A stretch of DNA of 64,000 nucleotides from Eleginops maclovinus (taxonomy: Eukaryota; Chordata; Actinopteri; Perciformes; Eleginopidae), in the NCBI RefSeq assembly GCF_036324505.1, contig NC_086350.1:10619032-10683031 (forward strand), given 5' to 3'. Below, in pieces: positions 24,601 to 37,552 of the stretch. The position numbers and the translations under genes are program-made. The notes under the pieces are model-generated. The model was not told the origin of the DNA. It worked only from the letters and a program-made list of their open reading frames with translations, and did not search any database. Each line of letters starts with the position of its first letter. Position 1 is the first letter of the stretch.

Positions 24601-25187
24601 TCCCCTGGCTCAGTGGTGATGGCGAGATGCCCACTGCCCCTACCTTCTCTTTCCCTGACCCTCCACCTCAACTCTGCCCCATATCCAAAATCAGACCCGG
24701 ACAAGGCCTGCTGTCTCGCCGACCTCCACCTCCCCGCTTGACTCTGGATACCATCCACTCAGCTGACAACCATCCTGGACCTCAAAGTGCTCGGGCGGCC
24801 GGGAACGGAGCAGAAAGGGTGTTCTCATTCACTCCTCCCTCTCGCACAGCGGCAGCAAATCCCAATAATCCCACCAGCAGCTCTGGCAGCATTAACGCAA
24901 CAAGCACCAATAGCGCTGGCACAACAGGAAGTCTTTGCAACGGTACAAGTCAAACTAATTTTAGCAACCAAGGGAACTTCAGCACCAGCATGAGGGCCAG
25001 CAACGGGGGTACCAACGGCGGGCTGAGCAACAACATGAACGCAGTTTCCACTTCAGCGTCAGCGCAGCAGGAAACCAATGAGCAACACTCACCCAATGAT
25101 TCAGGAATATCATTGGCTGAAGGGGATCTGCTGGGCGTTCTGGTGGACAGTGGCATGAACAAAGCGGCAGGAGAGAGAGAGGACTGA
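21674..25187 (+). CDS. best1: Bestrophin-1, calcium-activated chloride channel
   Basis: Nine coding exons join in phase to 721 codons plus stop: 21674-21825, 21946-22040, 22149-22382, 22934-23088, 23185-23262, 23462-23614, 23709-23789, 23875-24026 and 24122-25187. Bestrophins are pentameric calcium-gated anion channels; BEST1 acts in the basolateral membrane of retinal pigment epithelium. The start [15 protein letters not shown] matches the family N-terminus. The neck segment [16 protein letters not shown] keeps the I, F and F gate residues, [15 protein letters not shown] is conserved, and the acidic calcium clasp reads [14 protein letters not shown]. Human BEST1 has 585 residues; the extra length is in the last exon, which after [11 protein letters not shown] becomes rich in Pro, Ser, Thr, Asn and Gly. 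Rab3il1 and fth1 flank it as in human. Confidence 0.95.
22471..22824. mobile_element. Degraded hAT-like MITE, copy 4, in a best1 intron
   Basis: The sequence starts CAGTGTAGGAAAGTAGCTAAG and ends TTCTAACACTG. The words TACTTTATACTTCTACTTC and TTTTTACTCCAGTAAAC match the family interior. It lies between best1 exons 4 and 5 and carries no ORF. Confidence 0.5.
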
Positions 25188-25535
25188 GAAAACAAGGTGT
25201 GCCAGACTGCTTTGTGTCACATTTGGCATTCAAAATATTTCACACAAACATGTTCTATGTTACATCTGAACTGCAATACAGTCCTCTGGAGGCCGACACA
25301 AAAATGAGAAGTATTTGTTTGACACACTGAGTTAATCTGTAACTTCTGTTAAGCTCTTATCGAACAATAAATACTTATAAGGCAAAAAGCACATTTTGAG
25401 ATTTAACCGCCAACATTTGAAGGAAAATTAAGAAACAATTTCTATTTTCTTCTGCAGCTCAAGGACAAAAAGTCAATCCTGTATATCCGTACATAAAGTA
25501 GTCTTATTAGAATTGTGTCCATCAGTGTACTCTTT

Positions 25536-25583
25536 AATAAATATTACATGTCATGTTATGTTTCCTTTGTTTTTTTCAATAAA
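25536..25583 (+). terminator. best1: Polyadenylation signals of best1
   Basis: Two AATAAA hexamers (starting near 25536 and 25578) lie about 350-390 bases after the best1 stop. The second is followed by an A run. The region also holds TTTAAT, an ATTAAA on the minus strand, which could serve fth1. Confidence 0.5.
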
Positions 25584-25741
25584 AAAATGAAACTGGGATT
25601 ACCTTTTACATTTTTATGTTGTTATACAAGGATGTCAACTTAAATTCACTACTACAAAAATTATATTTTATAAAGAAAGTTGAGAGACAAAGGACAGGGT
25701 GGACTGGCATGCAGAGCTGACCAGAGTAATCACAGTGTAGT

Positions 25742-27000
<1,259 letters not shown>

Positions 27001-27780
27001 TTATGTTATTAGATACACATTATACAAGAAAAAACCGATATTATATACATATCATTCCTTTCAGCCATCTAACACAGACATCCCGATACAATATTCTCCT
27101 AACTCCTACTCATCAGGTTTGTCCCGGTCCCAAAAAAACACTTTTACCCTATATGACTATCAGTGCAGTACATGTTGGATTACTCTGTTCTTGTGTCAAG
27201 ATGAAATCGAAACGTCTGCCTTGACAAACACAATAGAGGCAGGGTGCAGAATTATCTTTTTTGTTCACATTTGACATCCTGGATGGATTACCATTAGTCT
27301 TTTGGCTGGTGAATGGTGCAACTCTAGTAGCTACTTACACATTTTAACAGCATTTGACTGATGGTAAACATTGCAGATGCATATCATTTCAAAATAATTA
27401 ACATTTTACTATTAACGATTGTTAATGCCACACCTTACCAGGTTAATGCACCTCACTGTCTACAGTTTATTGAAACTAGTGTGACTAAAGGATTAAAGTG
27501 CCCTTTCCAGGTCTGTGGATCGTGCTGATTTGAGTGCATCAACCCCTGCATTGATATTGATCCACACCCCACTGACCTTCATCTCACAATAACTTAATGG
27601 CATGCTGGGAAACTGATATAATATACTTTTAAGTGTGACACCATTGGTAACAAAGCTCAAAAAACAATTCAAATGTAAATTATTGATAGATTTAAGCAGC
27701 ACTAGTTACTCTATTACACAAGGTGGCTAACGAGCTATGCTAAATACAAATTACGGTACCAAAGATCCATGGTTACCGTT

Positions 27781-27796
27781 GCTAGGCACTGCTAGC
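27781..27796 (-). other. Hairpin with an IRE-like CAGTGC loop
   Basis: On the minus strand the sequence is GCTAG-CAGTGC-CTAGC, a five-base-pair stem capped by the IRE-type hexaloop. The bulged C expected just 5' of the upper stem is an A, and the next bases cannot form the lower stem. It also lies downstream of the likely 5' UTR donor, so probably in intron 1. It is reported as a structure only, not as a working element. Confidence 0.3.
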
Positions 27797-28325
27797 TAGT
27801 AGATCTCCATCATCTCCATATCAGACACTAATGTCTCCAACAGGCTGCTGTCAATTGACATGCCTGCTAAAAACGTACCTGGTTTGTAGATCTCGGACGT
27901 TTCACAAAAGTAGCAGGTTTTAGAGCAGCTCAATTTGGAACGACAGAAGTTTTAAGACAGGCTGACGTTACGTTACCTCCGCACTGCCGTCATAACGTGA
28001 GGACGTCGTTCCTCCGATATGATAGCGGTTAAAGCAAGGGTGTCCAAACTTTTTTCTCCGAGGGCCACATTTAGAAATATATACGAAGGGCTGGGCCCCT
28101 CTCTAGAGGTGAGGTATATTGCCTCATAAGTTAAGTTACAATTTGGCAAAATGACTCAAATGTAGGTACATTATTCTTGATGCTTAAGAAAAAACAACCT
28201 ACATCACAGCTCTCCGTAGGGTTTAATATTTGGTTGGCAACTCATTTCTTAAACAGAAACTTCTGATTGCTTATATAAAGGAGAAATTACATATATATAC
28301 TGTATATATATACTGTATAAATATA

Positions 28326-29885
28326 CAGTGGGGAGAACAGGTATTTGATACACTGCCGATCTTGCAGGTGTTCCCACTTACAAAGCATGTAGAAGTCTGT
28401 AATTGTTATCATAGGTAGCCTACTCTTCAACTGTGAGAGACAGAAAATCACATTGTATGATTTTTAAATAATTAATTTGCATTTTATTGCATGACATAAG
28501 TATTTGATACATCAGAAAAACAGAACTTAATATTTGGTACAGAAACCTTTGTTTGCAATTACAGAGATCAGACGTTTCCTGTAGTTCTTGACCAGGTTTG
28601 CACACACTGCAGCAGGGATTTTGGCCCACTCCTCCATACAGATCTTCTCCAGATCCTTCAGGTTTCGGGGCTGTCACTGGGCAATATGGACTTTCAGCTC
28701 CCTCCAAAGATTTTCTATTGTGTTCAGGTCTGGAGACTGGCTAGGCCACTCCAGGACCTTGAGATGCTTCTTACGGAGCCACTCCTTAGTTGCCCTGGCT
28801 GTGTGTTTCGGGTCGTTGTCATGCTGGAAGACCCAGCCACGAGCCATCTTCAATGCTCTTACTGAGGGAAGGAGGTTGTTGGCGAAGATCTTGCGATACA
28901 TGGCCCCATCAATCCTCCCCTCAATACGCTGCAGTCGTCCTGTCCCCTTTGCAGAAAAGCATCCCCAAAGAATGTGTCCACCTCCATGCTTCACGGTTGG
29001 GATGGTGTTCTTGGGGTTGTACTCATCCTTCTTCTTCCTCCAAACACGGCGAGTGGAGTGTAGACCAAAAAGCTCTATTTTTGTCTCATCAGACCGCATG
29101 ACCTTCTCCCATTCATCCTCTGGATCATCCAAATGGTCATTGGCAAACTACAGATGGGCCAGGACATGCGTGTGCTGCAGGATTTTAATCCATGACGGCG
29201 TAGTGTGTAACTAATGGTTTTCTTTGAGACTGTGGTCCCAGCTCTCTTCAGGTCATTGACCAGGTCCTGCCGTGTAGTTCTGGGCTGATCCCTCACCTTC
29301 TTCATGATCATTGATGCCCCACGAGGTGAGATCTTGCATGGAGCCCCAGACCCAGGGAGATTGACCGTCATCTTGAACTTCTTCCATTTTCTAATAATTG
29401 CTCCAACAGTTGTTGCCTTCTCACCAAGCTGCTTGCCTATTGTCCTGTAGCCCATCCCAGCCTTATGCAGGTCTACAATTTTATCCCTGATGTCCTTACA
29501 CAGCTCTCTGGTCTTGGCCATTGTGGAGAGGTTTGGTCTGTTTGATTGAGTGTGTGGACAGGTCTCTTTTATACAGGTAACAAGTTCAAATAGGTGCAGT
29601 TAATACAAGTAATGAGTGGAGAACAGGGCTTCTTAAAGAAAAACTAGCAGGTCTGTGAGAGCCAGAATTCTTACTGGTTGGTAGGTGATCAAATACTTAT
29701 CACATGCAATAAAAGGCAAATTAAGTATTTAAAAATCATACAATGTGATTTTCTGGATTTTTGTTTTAGATTGCGTCTCTCACAGTTGAAGAGTACCTAT
29801 GATAAAAATGATAGACCTCTACATGCTTTGTAAGTGGGAAAACCTGCAAGATCGGCAGTGTATCAAATATTTGTTCTCCCCACTG
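28326..29885. mobile_element. Tc1/mariner-type transposon nested in the hAT element
   Basis: Terminal inverted repeats of about 150-200 bp start CAGTGGGGAGAACA at both ends and share CACTGCCGATCTTGCAGG and CTCTTCAACTGTGAGAGAC. The flanks are TA dinucleotides (28324-28325 and 29886-29887), the Tc1 target. The unit is about 1.56 kb, a full-length size for teleost Tc1 elements, and its transposase gene lies on the minus strand. Confidence 0.92.
28674..29521 (-). pseudogene. Broken Tc1 transposase
   Basis: Two overlapping minus-strand ORFs cover the family protein. The N-terminal piece (29521 down to about 29150) has the paired-like helix-turn-helix region with [19 protein letters not shown]. 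The C-terminal piece (about 29132 to 28674) has the catalytic-domain words [14 protein letters not shown] and [19 protein letters not shown], so the second D and final E region of the DDE core are visible. The pieces are in different frames, with a small loss near 29140-29180 at the junction. The copy cannot make an intact protein and must be immobile without a helper. Confidence 0.88.
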
Positions 29886-30852
29886 TATATATTTATATTT
29901 TAAGCTCGTTACGTTAATCAGTTATTGGGATTTTTTCTAATCAACTTAGATTTACTTTTTTTGCAACTTTAATTGACTGAATTAATTTGTAAATTGTGCT
30001 TATTAACATATTAATACTACCCTGTCATATATTTGTACATGCATATTTAAGAAGTACAATATAAGACAAGCACAAGTTTCATGTGTGGGCCATATTTCCT
30101 TATAAGCTTTGAATTAGCTGAGGGCCGATTCAAAATGGCCCATGGGCCCCCTGGCCGTAGTTTGGACACCCCTGGGTTAAAGGGATGGTTAATGTTATTT
30201 AATAGCACATTGATGTGCCCATTGAAAGTGCTACATTACAATAAAATATTGAAGAGGTTCTAATGCCCTTTTTCTGAGCACGCAAGGACTTTCTGGTCAT
30301 GCCATGTTATACAATGACCAACGGCTGGCTTTTAACAATGTCCTTTTATTTTTAACGGTGAAATTAGACATAGGGCCATTTTGCAATCGGTGTTAAAATA
30401 AATTACTTTTTTATTTAAAGGACTGTGATGCATCCAAACTCCTGACAAATACATTTATTTTTGGCACCTACAAGATGGAGACCAGTTACCGGAACACGTA
30501 TTTTAGCACTGAGTTTAAATACAGAAAACATATCAAACACAATCAAAAGCTGAAACCTTGATTTGTTTTATTTTAACAATTTTAATTCACCTTAATACAT
30601 TCCAAACGTAAAAATCCACTATCATATACAGTCAGTACAGATTATACAAATGAAAGTTTGTACTGAGAAATTGACAAACCTTCCAACGTTCATATCCCAC
30701 TTATAGAACACAGCTATGTTCCAGTCCAAGTCAGTGAGACAATTTCCATTATATTTTACATACTAATACAATTATTGCTAAAAGCTTGACGGCTAAAACT
30801 TTGAAACAGAAAAAACCTCATTAAAAAAAAGTGACTTTATTTGGAACAGACA

Positions 30853-33800
30853 TTACTTGCTTCCAATCGGAGGAGAGTGCCACACAGCAGAGCTGGTGCG
30901 TTTAAAATAGCGAGGCTTGCTCTTGTAAAAGATTTTTTCCAGATTTGGTGGTTCAATTGTTCCGAATAAAGATTCAAAATCAGGAGGGTTGAAGTACTGC
31001 TTCATAATTCTCTGCTGCAGATTGTGACCTGGGAGGGGAAACATTTAAATACAACGTTTAAGACAATACAACTTGAGACCCCAATCACACTATGACACTG
31101 GAAATACCTAAAATAGGTCTGGTAAACGTTCACAGTTTTGTTAAAAAATGATAAACCAAATTAGTAATAGGTCACAAAATTACAATTGACTATTGGCTTA
31201 TGATCAGTTTTACATCATGCCTACCTTCTGCCCAAGACGGGATAGGTTTCCTGGGCGCAGACTCATCATCAGTTGAGTCGTCACTGTTTTGGTCCATCCC
31301 ATAATCCTCTGCAGTTTTGGATGTAGTAGGTTTGTTTCCCCCTTTTGGAGTGATGGAGTATGACTGTGGGGATTTCTGCAGAGAGTTAAAAACACACTAT
31401 AAGACTTTGCTCTGATTAGAAATGATTTCCATTATGTAGAACCAAAATGATAATTATTTATATGTACCTCCAAATCCACGGTCACATTGTGGGCACCACC
31501 TTTTCCTACAGGCGTGGTCATTACACTACGCTGCAGGAATCAAGACGAAAGCGGTAAATATATTTTACACAGCTTACAGCTTTCATGAGGTTCTACGCTT
31601 TCCATGTTTATCTGATTTTAAAACTGATTTTTTTTATTTGATGTCAACATTCTTACCTCAATATCCACAGTCACATTCAAGCAAGCAGCAGCCTTCTATA
31701 CAGAAAGGAGAGTAAGGAGAAAAAAGGTAAATTTAGCTGCTCATTAGTCTTTGAAATGGACATTATAGGATGCTTGTCTACATGCATTTGTTTTGATGAT
31801 AAAAATCTGTATTGCCATGATGTAAACTCTTGAATGCTGAATGTCCTGTATGCACAACAAATCTACCCTTGGGTTCTAATAAAGAAATGTTGAAATGGTT
31901 AACTGAAGATTTCATTGATGATTTATGTCAGAATTGCATTCCAACTGTGAAGGTTTATCCAATCTACGGCTTTTCCTCTCGCAGGTTTACCTGTGCTTCA
32001 GCAGCCTTTTTAGCAGCAGCCTCTCTCTCTTTGGCAGCTTTCTCTTCTGCAGCCAATCTCAGCTGCTCCTCCTAGTGGAACAAAAAGCTCATTAACAACC
32101 AGACAGGCTGAGCAGCCAGAATGATAAACCCAGAGTATAGAATTAACTTTTGAAAGTAAGAGTGGACTACTTTTCAACAGAGTTATTTCAGTGAAGTAAT
32201 CATGGCATGGTAACATTAAGGTCCTCATGAAAGCCAAGGATACAGTAATACAGGGTTTGCAGGATTCATGAAGTTACATTTTTAAGACCTTTCTTTGGAC
32301 TATATAAGATGAAAGTGAAAATATATCACCAACTTTCCCAGAGAGTTGTTTTTGTTGTGATGTCTTTGCATTATAAACCCAATTTCTTATTGACTCCTAA
32401 AACATCACTCAGAAACATGTTTTAAACATCCAAAATATCATTTCTTACCAGTCTTTTCTTTTCCTCCAGCACCTTTCTTTTCTCCTCTAGTTCTTTCCTC
32501 TCCTTCTCTCTCGCAGCTCTCTCCAGTTCCCGTTGAAGAGCGAGAGCTTTTTCTTTTTCCTCCCGCTCCCTGAAAAACAATACAAGTCAAAGAGACAAAC
32601 TGGTGAGTAAGATCTAATGCATTTCTTTCATCGTCTTCACTAAAGCAAGTTTGAGTTCAACACACCTTTACCATATTCAAAAGGGATCAGGTTACTTGTA
32701 TGCATGTATGTATGTATATTATAAAGTATCTGTTGTGGCACAATTGTTAGGTTTAAAGACGATAGATAACCTTTCAGCGGCCGCTAGCCTCTCTCGCTCG
32801 TGCTCTCTCTTAAGCTCCAGTGCTCTGCGAGCTTCAGCCAGTTTGAGAGCTCTCTGCTCCTCCTCCTCTGCCTTTTTGGCCAGTATTTCCTGCTGCCTCT
32901 TCTCTTCCTCCTAAAAAACAAAACATAAGATAAGCGTGATTGCAAAAAAACAACAAAAACATGGATTCAACAAAGGAAAGATGTTGTTTGAGTGAGAGTT
33001 TTGGATTTCTTGACAGTGTTTGACTTCCTTTTTAAAGTTTAATACACTTAAATGCTAATAGGCTTGTGGATCGAGTGACATCTGGCACCAAATTATGCAC
33101 AGCAACAGAAGGGACTATACATTTGAATAGAATTGTGTTGTCTTACGGCTTGCAGAATCTTCTTTTTAGCCTCCTCTTCCTGCTTCTTCTTCTGCTGCTC
33201 CAGGTCCTCTTGACGTTTAACAGCCAACTTCTTCTTTTTATTCTCCTCGGCCTGGCGCTGCACGAGGCACAATACCAAAAAAATAAATAAAGATTAAACA
33301 AATCGGTTTAATGTTTGAGGTGAAAATACAGATTCAGAGTTCAAAAAAGTGTTTCATACCTTATCATTTTTCTCATCAATCTGAATCATTTTTTGCTCGA
33401 TTTTCTTCTTCTTTTCCACTTCTCTCTGCTCTTCTTTGACTTTAGCCTCAAACACTCTTTTCAGTCTCTCCTCCCTCTTCCTAGAACACAAAATGTCAAT
33501 GTTAAAATAAACAAAGTGAAGAAATTACTAAATTGTTCACGGGGCATTGAGAGGTAGAGTGTTAACCTTTTAAGTTCCTCGTGTTTCTTTTTCTTCTCTT
33601 CCTCCATCTTCTTCATTCTTTCCTCCTCTTGCTCCTGCTTCTTCTTAAGTGCCTCCAGTTTGTAACGCTCTTTTGTCTGTGAAAACAGAAAACAAGGATT
33701 TAGGGAACGCACTTATTCTAAAACTGTAAACATTGAAATACAGTAAAATAACAGACAGGAGATCCCAAAGTAGCAGGTGCTGAAACAGATCACCATCAGT

Positions 33801-36800
33801 GGAGGGGATGAATTCACCAAAAATCCCTGGCCGATTTGGTGTTATTTGAATAGTTCATGGAGATAAATGTGCTCACTGCTTAATCGCAGAGGGATCTTTC
33901 TTTCCTGTGATCATTGGACTCACACTATTGGAACATTTCAATAGACTGTGTAAAAAAAAAAAAAAAGGGAAGAGATTGATGGGAGAATCTCTTATAGAAA
34001 GAATACTGCTAACTTTAAATCCTTCAATAAAAGATAGAACCTGCGACTTAACAAAAACATTGCCCAGAAAAACGTGGGTATGTGTGGGTCATGTGTGCCA
34101 TATATAAGCTAACAACATAAAATACATCATGACAAGTATCCATCAACAACCGAAGTTGATTATATAAATACACCACCTATAAAACACAACTTAGACCCCC
34201 CAAATGATGTGTGATCTCCTCACACATTTTATGAACCCCCAAACATGACAGAGCTTCTAATTCAAATGGATTTTTAATTCAATTTCTACTTCAGATAAAC
34301 TCATGTCTACCAACAGTGATGTTATCAAAGCTGTTTTAATGATTGTTAGAGTGCAAAGACAGCAAAGAATGAGCATTAGTGGCTCGTGAAATCAGAGACA
34401 CCATCAACTAACACGTGTAGTTTAAGGGTTTAGTACAATAGCATCTTTCACGAATGAAGCCTGCAACATAGCCGGACTCCATTATTGTGATTATTGGCCT
34501 TTTTCCATGCATGTTTGCAGCAGGTCTAGTACTTCACAAAATTCAACTTTTTGAGTGGTTAATCTGTGAATTTTGCAGCTTCCACCATAAATTGCTCACA
34601 AACAACATAGAGTGACTGCACACTTACCACTATACCAGAACTAGACTGGGAAAGGGAGAAGAAAAAGAAAAAAAATCCAAATAAGATAAACACTAAATGT
34701 AATGGCTAAATTAGTGCTAGTCCACTATATATTGAGAACAAGCATTCATTTCTAATAAAGATGTCTTTTTGCAGTAACGGTACATTTTCAATTCACTGCA
34801 ATACCACATCTGTTGAAAGAAAGTCAGTAGGTTCATCAAAAATGCTTATTTGGCCTATCATGTCCCTCACTCACGTCTTAGCACAGCCCCTATAAGAGGC
34901 GAGCGAGGACAGAGGAGTCCTCGGGTATGAATTGGGATATCTTTGTTCCCTCCAGGGTCACTTCTAAACGACCCCCTTTATTGCTGGCATGTGCACAGTC
35001 TATCCCCTGTCACTGGACTCACTCCAAATAAATCCATGGAAACCTGTGATGTATTATATTATAGTAAACTTTTCATGACAGTTTTCAATGCATCCTGTAT
35101 TTGTTTTTCCAGGTATAAAATGTAAATTAAGTTAGATCAACAATCTTGCATCCTGCACTCGGATATTCTCAATTTCAGGGTCAAGTCATCGCGGAGAGAG
35201 GAGGGACGTTAGATGGACCTAGTGAGTTAAGCCGTCTTGACCGTCATCGGGAAATAAGTACAGAAAAATCTGGTCCTCACTGTAATGAACTCTACCGTGT
35301 TTTGTCAATGGTTTTACAGATGTGCTCCAAAGTGTGAGGACTTGAGTGCATTCAACTTACCCTTGAATCATTTTGCAGAGGAGTGTTTTTTTTAATGAAG
35401 GATTTGATAACAGCAGTGCGGCCAAGGGAATTTGGAGTCATCATGAGAAACTGATTCTTCTGCACAGTGTGGAGAAAAGACCTCATGTTGGGTTTCATTG
35501 CCTATGATTAATAACAAAAGAGAAGACGTTTTAAAAATATTACCATTTGATGCACATGACCTAATCATTTTCATTTCTCAAGCATAACACTTTCTTACAC
35601 TTTGGCTTCTCTTTTGAGGAGGGTTCTTCTTTGTGGGACTTTCCTCTACAAAATCTGGTGCTTTGCGTTTGTTAGTTAGACGCGACCTGGAGACACAAAT
35701 AGATTCTTTACATAAAACACGAAAATCTATTTAACAGTACCAACAACATATTACCTTTAATGTTATTATACACAACTAACAGTGCAGTCATTTTGTGCCA
35801 CACACACACTCACTCAAGAACTGGCGTCTGTTGTTTCTCTGCAGCTGAAACACAAACACATACACAGCTTTACCACGTACAAGTTGCATTTTGTTAGAAA
35901 ACCATAATATAAAAATGTAGGTTTACACCCAACCAGATCAAAAATGTAACTGAAATCGAACTGATCGTATCATAAATTTTAAAAAGTGGGGATTTATCAT
36001 ACCTGTTTTCTTGTTTGGAGTACTCACTGAGAGTTCAGAGGTAAACAGTGATGAGGTCGCCCGAGTGTCAGAGTTTGCAGCCACAGATCGAGTCATGCGT
36101 CTGACAAACAGTTCCGGGATCTGGGTCTTCAATTGTTTGACAAAAGAAATTAGCTGATCAATAACCAAAGCAAAAATTACATTTCAATTTGACATTTTAA
36201 AAGAGCAGCACATATTCACACCTCCAGAGTTTCCACACATTCTTCAGCAGCAGCATTTTCGTCCGAGTTTGCACTTACTGCTTCGGAGATTCTATAGCAG
36301 TGAAAACAAAGCTACGGGTCAGAAACGCTTTAAAAAACAGACTCTTATTTCTATTAAGAAGCCTATTAATTCACCCATACAAAGAAAAACGGCTGTCATT
36401 ACTTACGCCTCTATTTCCTCAGCAGACTCCACAGAAGAGTCCTCTAAAATCACAGAAACATAGTAAACAAATTAATCACAGTCCACAGAGTTTATATTTT
36501 GGTTGTGTTTTACGTAACTATAAAGCAAATTAAACTCATTTCTCACCTTCAACGTTGCTGCTGCATGTGGAATTGCCCATACGAGACACCTTCCTCTTCA
36601 GCATGGAACGGCGTGAGGTGCGGCGAAGAGACTCTTGTGTCATACTGTGTCGCAGACCGGCCAGAGAGTGACGTAGTTTGAGGGTGCAGCGCCCGGAGCT
36701 TCGAACTGTGCTAGCTATTGGAATCTTGGCAGCTGAACGACCAGGAGAGGGCCTGAGATTATTTTCGGCAGACAATCGCTCCGAGGCAGCGATGCTGACA

Positions 36801-37552
36801 ACAACTTCAGGTGAGGGTACTGTAGTCGGAGACTTGGCGGTACCACAAATGTAGTCAGGTTTGTCTTCTGCATTGTCAACTTTGTTATTTTCTTCCACCA
36901 CAATCAGCTCTGGCTTCTTGTTCTGAACATCCTCAGGTTTAGAGCTCACATCCTCTTCCACCTCAGACTTTGTTTGTTTGTTCTTGCGAGTGGTGCGTTT
37001 AGGCTGCCTGGTGGTGTCGGCCTGAGAGGTGGAAGCCTCGGGAATGCTCTCTTCAGCAATGAAGTTCAGTGATTTGACAGAGGAGCCACGAAGGTTACTG
37101 CGCCGTCCCTTTGAAAATCTGAAAAGGAAAGTAGATGTGCATGTTTAAAAAACTAAGTCACCTTTAAATGTGAATGTTTTACCTACTGCTCAGACAGAAT
37201 TGAAAGCAACAAACCGTCGCCTCGCAGGATTCTCTTCCAGATGCCGCGATGATAGACGCTTCCTGCTGCGATTCTTTTTCTGTGATGGTGTTTTTGGCAT
37301 CAATTCTGGTTCTAAATTAAAATCCCTGAAATAAAAAGAATAATTTACTTGTAAACCCATAAAAAGCAATTCTAGGGATAAATAAGGTTCTGAAAATGTA
37401 TATTTAGTTCACCTGAGGAACATGCGGTTGGCTTCTTGTTGGATCTCCTCAAGCCAAACCATATGGATATTTTCTATATCACTGGTGAATTGTTTTGCTT
37501 TGCCATCAAACATTTCCAAGACGGATCGTACTGATTGTAGTACGGAGCTCAT
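30853..37552 (-). CDS. incenp: Inner centromere protein (chromosomal passenger complex scaffold)
   Basis: Twenty coding exons join in phase to 814 codons plus stop: 37552-37413, 37325-37215, 37118-36547, 36443-36407, 36291-36222, 36126-36003, 35844-35814, 35686-35599, 35501-35361, 34645-34628, 33676-33567, 33480-33360, 33257-33147, 32910-32771, 32569-32449, 32071-31991, 31695-31657, 31530-31468, 31375-31225 and 31028-30853. INCENP scaffolds Aurora B, survivin and borealin at inner centromeres and the central spindle. The N-terminus has [14 protein letters not shown] and [13 protein letters not shown], the CEN region that binds survivin and borealin. Exons from 33676 to 31991 encode a Glu/Lys/Arg-rich single alpha-helix. 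The C-terminus has [20 protein letters not shown] and [17 protein letters not shown], the Aurora B-activating IN-box with its TSS site. The human protein has about 918 residues. Confidence 0.96.
31468..31695 (-). other. incenp: Two tandem incenp exons with the same end motif
   Basis: Exon 31695-31657 ends CLNVTVDIE and the next exon, 31530-31468, ends AHNVTVDLE. Both are phase 0, 39 and 63 nt. The human protein as I recall it has this motif once (LNVTVDV) just before the IN-box, so this looks like a small exon duplication. Confidence 0.6.
34628..34645 (-). other. incenp: 18-nt microexon of incenp
   Basis: A CCCAG acceptor and GTAAGTG donor bound exactly 18 nt encoding SSSGIV, in phase 0 on both sides. 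It lies between the FLHTVQKNQ exon and the start of the charged helix. Skipping it keeps the frame, so it may be alternative. Its small size makes it less certain than its neighbours. Confidence 0.5.

Larger units (their letters stand above)
28035..30174. mobile_element. Non-autonomous hAT-type element, interrupted by a Tc1 copy
   Basis: The ends are inverted repeats: CAAGGGTGTCCAAACT on the left and the complement of CAGGGGTGTCCAAACT on the right, with one mismatch. They are flanked by a perfect 8-bp duplication GGTTAAAG at 28027-28034 and 30175-30182, the hAT signature. Without the nested Tc1 the element is about 0.58 kb and has no ORF. It sits roughly 50-150 bp upstream of the fth1 5' end. 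Confidence 0.88.

Noticed and set aside
24192..25233. Minus-strand and shifted plus-strand ORFs over the last best1 exon
   Set aside because: They are shadows of the long GC-rich best1 exon, which alone matches a known protein and joins in phase with upstream exons.
27981..27995. CAGTGC on the minus strand upstream of fth1 as an IRE loop
   Set aside because: The five bases on each side (GACGG and GGAGG) cannot pair, so no hairpin forms.
28588..29214. Plus-strand ORF of 208 codons
   Set aside because: It is the antisense of the Tc1 transposase remnant and resembles no protein.
32771..32790. A possible GC-AG intron in incenp at CGAGAGAG/GCTAGC
   Set aside because: Reading on 14 bases gives a normal GAAAG/GTTATC donor that joins the next exon in the correct phase, so no rare splice site is needed.
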